DNA from: Solenopsis invicta
Lineage: Eukaryota; Arthropoda; Insecta; Hymenoptera; Formicidae
NCBI RefSeq assembly: GCF_016802725.1
Contig: NC_052676.1
Location: forward strand, 9,642,436 to 9,706,435
Length of the DNA stretch: 64,000 nucleotides
Direction of reading: 5' to 3'
Shown: positions 60,201 to 64,000 of the stretch, piece by piece
Numbering within the stretch: the stretch's first letter is position 1
Layout of the letters: each line of letters starts with the position of its first letter
The notes under the pieces: generated by a model
Databases searched by the model: none
What the model was told of the DNA's origin: nothing
The model's input: only the letters and a program-made list of their open reading frames with translations
Program-made: the position numbers and the translations under genes

Positions 60201-61509
60201 ATAATGAGAGTAGTTTCAGCAATGTTGCGCGTGAAGACTGTGACGAAGAAAGTGATGAATATAAGAGTGATCTTCGCTGTGGTAACATCGTCATTCCAAA
60301 TAAATTACAAGACTTAAAGGTCAGTTAAAGTTTTTTTATTTGTATATGATTAAAAAATTATATAAATATATAAAAAATTACGAGAGTAATATTTGAAATA
60401 GCTATCACATTATCTGTATAAGATGTGACATCGATTTTCGTTAAGAAGTGCAGTTGTGAAACAAAAAATACAATTGGAGCTTACTTCGACTGCCCCTTAA
60501 ACGCTGAGAACATTTTTGGAGGATAAAAATATAGGAGGATACTTACATATTTTTTCCTATGCCAGGTTCTCAGCACTTGAATCTCTTCCATTACTTTTTA
60601 TTCTTTTTATATTTATGGCAAAAAACCGCGAACCTCGCTCAGTGAAAAATTATAACATTTTACAACAGTTTATATCTAATCGTAATTATTGATCATTGCT
60701 TTTAAACAGTAACATTGTACATTGGGTGAGATTACGTGTCAATAGCTTGTTAGAAATTGTAATAATTTTTCCCTATGGAGGTGAGAAATTACGTTACCAC
60801 TTCTGAAATCTCTTAACCAATGACTCAAGGTATCTTAGTGTAGGTTTTTCACTGCAATATAGTAAATGAAAATTTTATATTTTAAAAGATATAAAAGTGT
60901 CATAATAAAAGAGTGGTTAACAGGTTTACACGTATTACATGTTGTTAAAATCTTTATTTTGTCCTTTCTTTTTGGCATTGTCCTTAATCTGTTATAGATA
61001 TCAATTACACTCAAATCTCAGAAGAATTAGATTTACTTCAACAATTCGAAGAATTCAACAATGGTACAATTTGTGAAGATGAAGGACTGAAATACGTTGC
61101 TGGATACGTAGCATTCAAATTTAGAAATAAATATCCATCTTTGGGAACGTGTACTGCAATGTCCACGAACACCGAGGATGATTGGATTAGCTATATATCT
61201 AGAGGACGACTTATTACTCCTTCAGTTTCTTTACTGAACGTTGCGAACGTAATGAATGTGGAATTTGAAAAATTTCACGGAGCAGGAACATTGCAGAAAG
61301 GTCCTTGGATTTTTAAAACTGTTACTGAGAAAGTATTAAAACGAATGATGGAAAAAGATATTCCTAGTGAAGTTGTGTCTTGTTTAGTACGAACGCGAAC
61401 ATACATAAGAATGAGGATACTGAACAAAAATATTTCCACAGAAAGCTCTAAATTAAAAACAAATAAGAAACTGTCAATATTCACAAACAAAAAAGTTTAT
61501 AAATTTTAA
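57213..61509 (+). pseudogene. THAP/P-element transposase pseudogene
   Basis: THAP domain exons 57213-57357 and 57519-57680 join in phase (CSIKNC ... VCSEHF ... DAVPM). Exon 57861-58131 encodes a Ser/Thr-rich linker, and a coiled coil follows (58332-58498). The catalytic core is readable: FDEIYLTNQM (Asp), MTSDLGNAN (Asp), FADVPHLVKLL, and NRLNQDVLENLFSYLRAMG (Glu region). The C-terminus has KYVAGYVAFKF. Lesions include an out-of-phase junction before 58332, a one-base shift in an A7 run near 58490, another shift near 58780, a TGA at 59461-59463, insertion of a MITE at 59825-60054, and an out-of-phase junction between 60319 and 60998. Confidence 0.82.
59825..60054. mobile_element. Miniature P element (both ends fused)
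   Basis: It is 230 bp. The left half equals the 3' end of the surrounding P element in inverse orientation, and the right half equals the inverse of its 5' end. It is flanked by the 8-bp duplication GTATATAC (59817-59824, 60055-60062), itself a perfect palindrome. It interrupts the transposase frame after YRLRR. Confidence 0.9.
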
Positions 61510-62160
61510 ATTTATTTGCGTTGCAAAATAGTCGTTATAACTGTGATATGTGATGTTACAGATGTTTTAATCGTTTTGTTACTTTCGTTTTAAACTCGAA
61601 ATGTTATCCGTTTCATTGTAATATGATAGCATTTATATTACAATTTAATTCATGTTCTTGTAATATGTCCTTGTCATTCGTTTCGTTACTTTCATTTTAT
61701 GTTCTAAATTTTATTTGTTTCATTGTAATATGATGTGATTTACATTAAAATTAATTAAAATAATAATATTTAATAAATAATATTTTTACAAACTGTAATG
61801 GTATGTCATTTTATATTAATTAATTTTACAATCTACTTTTCAGAGAATAAGAAGTGACAAAATAAGCGAAAAGCGATAAATAATTCATTTCTTAATATGC
61901 AACAATTTTGCGACATCATTTTTCAAACTTTTAGTGCAAGATGTAACAAACAGTATAAATCGAAATTATTTCACCATTAACATGCCGTGTAATTCATTTC
62001 TTTTTTCTATATTTCTTAATTCTCTATTGTAATTTTAAAAAAATAATTAGATTTAATGGCGATTCAAGTGACAATTACAATTTTTTACTTTCATAACGAC
62101 ATTTAAACATATTTTAAATAATTACACAATTTGAATCTCCTACCAAAATTTAAAAAGCAT
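61510..62160. other. 3' non-coding part of the P element
   Basis: AT-rich; a loosely repeated segment (TCGTTTTGTTACTTTCGTTTTA and TCGTTTCGTTACTTTCATTTTA, about 61571 and 61679) suggests a duplication of about 108 bp. No gene seen. Confidence 0.5.
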
Positions 62161-62237
62161 GGCGGACTTCTGTCACGTTCTGTGATTGGTTATTGCAAGA
62201 AACGTGCGCATAAGCATACTTTATTACTTCCATCATG

Positions 62238-62644
62238 ATAATGATAATAATGATGATAATTATGATAATGATAATTATGATAATGATAATGATAATGATG
62301 ATAATTATGACAATAACAATAATAACGATTTAATTTTCTTAAATAACATGTTTTCGGCAGAACCTACATCCGATTCTTTATCTAATTCAATAATTGATGA
62401 AATATTTATTAATAATGATTTCAAACAAACTAGTATGCACGAAGATCTACCAATGATGGTTTCAGAACGATGTATTCCACAGGCAACTGTTAACCATATG
62501 TTGCAAATTTTACGCAAACATGGTCACACTTATTTACCTCTCGATTGTAGATCTCTGATGAGCACACCTCGTAATGCTTCTGAAAATATAAAGTTAATTA
62601 GTGCTGGAAAATATAAGCATTTCGGTTTTGTACCTGGCATCTAA
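62238..62644 (+). CDS. Fragment of an unknown, probably TE-linked protein
   Basis: A reading frame begins in an ATGATAATG-type microsatellite (62237-62330, coding Asn/Asp) and continues to TAA at 62642-62644. An ATG lies at 62348. Readable motifs are VNHMLQILRKHGH, LPLDCRSLMSTPRN and AGKYKHFGFVPGI. A pattern of this sort (short helix, LPxDxRxLxxTPR, then GxYxHFG) is one I associate with uncharacterised repetitive proteins in insects, but I cannot name a domain. The 5' part was probably cut off by the P element. Confidence 0.45.
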
Positions 62645-63730
62645 TATTTTGATATAATAACGTACATAGCATAAAATATTAAAAAATGATTTACAAATTA
62701 TATATGTTACTGTAAAAGCCCGAATTACGGTAAATCCTAAGATTTTCCAGTAAAACCTAAGATTTACCAACACTTAATGGTAAAAGTCCGAACAGTTCTG
62801 TAATCATCGTTCATTTCGAACTTTTACCACCATTCACTTGGTAAATCTTAGGATTTATCTCAAAGGCACGGTAAATGTTGAAAAAGACATGTCATAACGA
62901 TGTCGGCGCAATAACGTTCGGCGCAAATTTTATTTGTGTTATTTTTTACTATTCAAGAAGTATTTTAAAGGTGTTTTCAAATGACTAGTTACTAAAAATT
63001 AATAAATAAAAATACCAAATGAAAATAATTTAAAATAGGTACGGATTTGACTACTTAGTAATATAAATGATTAATAATTACTCTCATATGATACATAAAA
63101 ATGTGTAAAGTTTTGACTGACAGTTAAATGAAATAAATGCTAGACAAATATATATTTGTATAGCATAATTTATTATACATTTAATTTCTAATTAAAATCT
63201 TTAAAATATTTTATAAATAATCATCTAAATAATTTATATTTTATTTATTTTAATCTCTATACTTTGTCGCGCTTTCCTGCTTCCTTTCCGTTTAAAAAAT
63301 ATCCTTTTCAAAAATGTAAATTCGTGTAGCATCGTAAAATAAAATAGTAATTTGTTTAACGAAGTAGAGCTTTCTAGCTATGAAATGCTTTTTTCAGAAT
63401 TTCATTATCATCATTTTTTACAAAGTTTTACACTTGAAATATTTGTCTATTTTTCGGAATCAGAATAATGTTTGATCAATTTTGTTGTTATGAAATATAT
63501 AATGATAATTATCTTATTTGCTATTTAATTTTTAATAATTTGTTTATTTAGGTAGTGGTATATTTCTTTTTTAATATTATATGCTATTTGGAATATATAT
63601 ATATGGTATATTATTTTTTTAATATTATATGCTATTTGGATTATATATATATTTGTTATAGGATAATATTCGATATTGTATAATTGTTAGTCGGTCTTAT
63701 TAATTTTGGTTATTGTCATACATATATAAT
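62645..63730. other. AT-rich tail with small repeats
   Basis: GGTAAATCTTAGGATTTA-like words occur in both orientations at 62720-62880, forming loose hairpins. A 43-bp unit (TAATATTATATGCTATTTGG...) is duplicated at about 63570-63655. No gene seen. Confidence 0.5.
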
Positions 63731-64000
63731 TTTACGTTAAAATGCTTCAAACAATGGTTGATCTGCATCAGAAACGTAACTATTAAATTTCCCAGCGTGA
63801 ATTACAAATGAATCGTTATCTATGCGATATCTCACGTGTTTTACGTTAAAAAGCGTCGAACAAACGTTGATCTGCATCAGAAACATAACTATTGAAGTTC
63901 CCAGTGCGAATTTCAAACGAATCGCTATCTATGCGATATCTCACGTGTTTTACGTTAAAAAGCGTCGAACAAGCGTCGTTCTGCATCAGAAACATAACTA
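63731..64000. repeat. 109-bp tandem satellite (runs off window)
   Basis: Copies start at 63731, 63840 and 63949. Shared blocks are TTTACGTTAAAA, CTGCATCAGAAAC(G/A)TAACTA and CTATGCGATATCTCACGTGT. At least two and a half copies are present; the array continues past the end. Confidence 0.85.

Larger units (their letters stand above)
57053..62237 (+). mobile_element. Decayed P element with THAP transposase
   Basis: The 5' end CATGGTGGAAGTAATAAGGT and the inverse of the 3' end (CATGATGGAAGTAATAAAGT) agree over about 26 bp, and CATG ends are those of P elements. The flanking 8-mers (CTGGATGC and ATAATGAT) do not match, so the flanks have changed or one end was acquired later. A 230-bp derivative of the same family lies within its coding region. 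Confidence 0.75.

Overview
This is an AT-rich eukaryotic nuclear window, most likely from an insect and probably a hymenopteran such as an ant. The support is a compact-exon USP16/45 gene with GT-AG introns, a mitochondrial insert that reads only in the invertebrate mitochondrial code with the insect order nad4-trnH-nad5, and mariner, P, PIF/Harbinger, Mutator-like and CR1/jockey-like elements. No species can be named from the sequence alone.

Bases 1-14006 hold the 3' eleven exons of one host gene, a USP16/USP45-type ubiquitin hydrolase on the + strand. Its introns carry small transposon relics (a mariner at 8609-10146, a pogo-like MITE at 11925-12171). After its stop, the window is almost entirely nested mobile DNA.

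14.9-24.6 kb is a nearly perfect 9.8 kb palindrome (arms about 4.35 kb, loop 382 bp). It behaves as one transposed unit, with CAGAGAGG ends flanked by a 7-bp direct repeat. It is directly followed by a three-exon Mutator-like transposase fused to a DEDDh exonuclease domain (24852-27894).

29.06-48.55 kb is, by my reading, one 19.5 kb transposon with about 570-bp inverted terminal repeats (about 98% alike) and a perfect 8-bp target duplication, GTGTAAAC. Its ends resemble those of the palindrome. It contains an intact THAP/P-element-type transposase (38825-43534), an array of about 22 short palindromes, a four-exon Glu/Lys-rich plus RGG-W-repeat gene, and a fresh 1.1 kb mitochondrial insert (nad4, trnH, nad5). 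Nested in it are a LINE (30.6-35.4 kb) and smaller inverted-repeat elements.

48.57-62.2 kb is further nested P-type, PIF/Harbinger and LTR material: three copies of a short CATGGGACTGCA element with 8-bp duplications, a PIF/Harbinger pair of convergent genes, a 5S-rRNA-like scrap, a GC-rich solo LTR with a 4-bp duplication, and a decayed P element interrupted by a miniature derivative of its own family. The window ends with a fragment of an unknown gene and a 109-bp satellite.

Intron/exon models come from reading GT/AG sites and frame continuity by eye. Element boundaries come from matching inverted ends and direct duplications by eye. No database or alignment was run.
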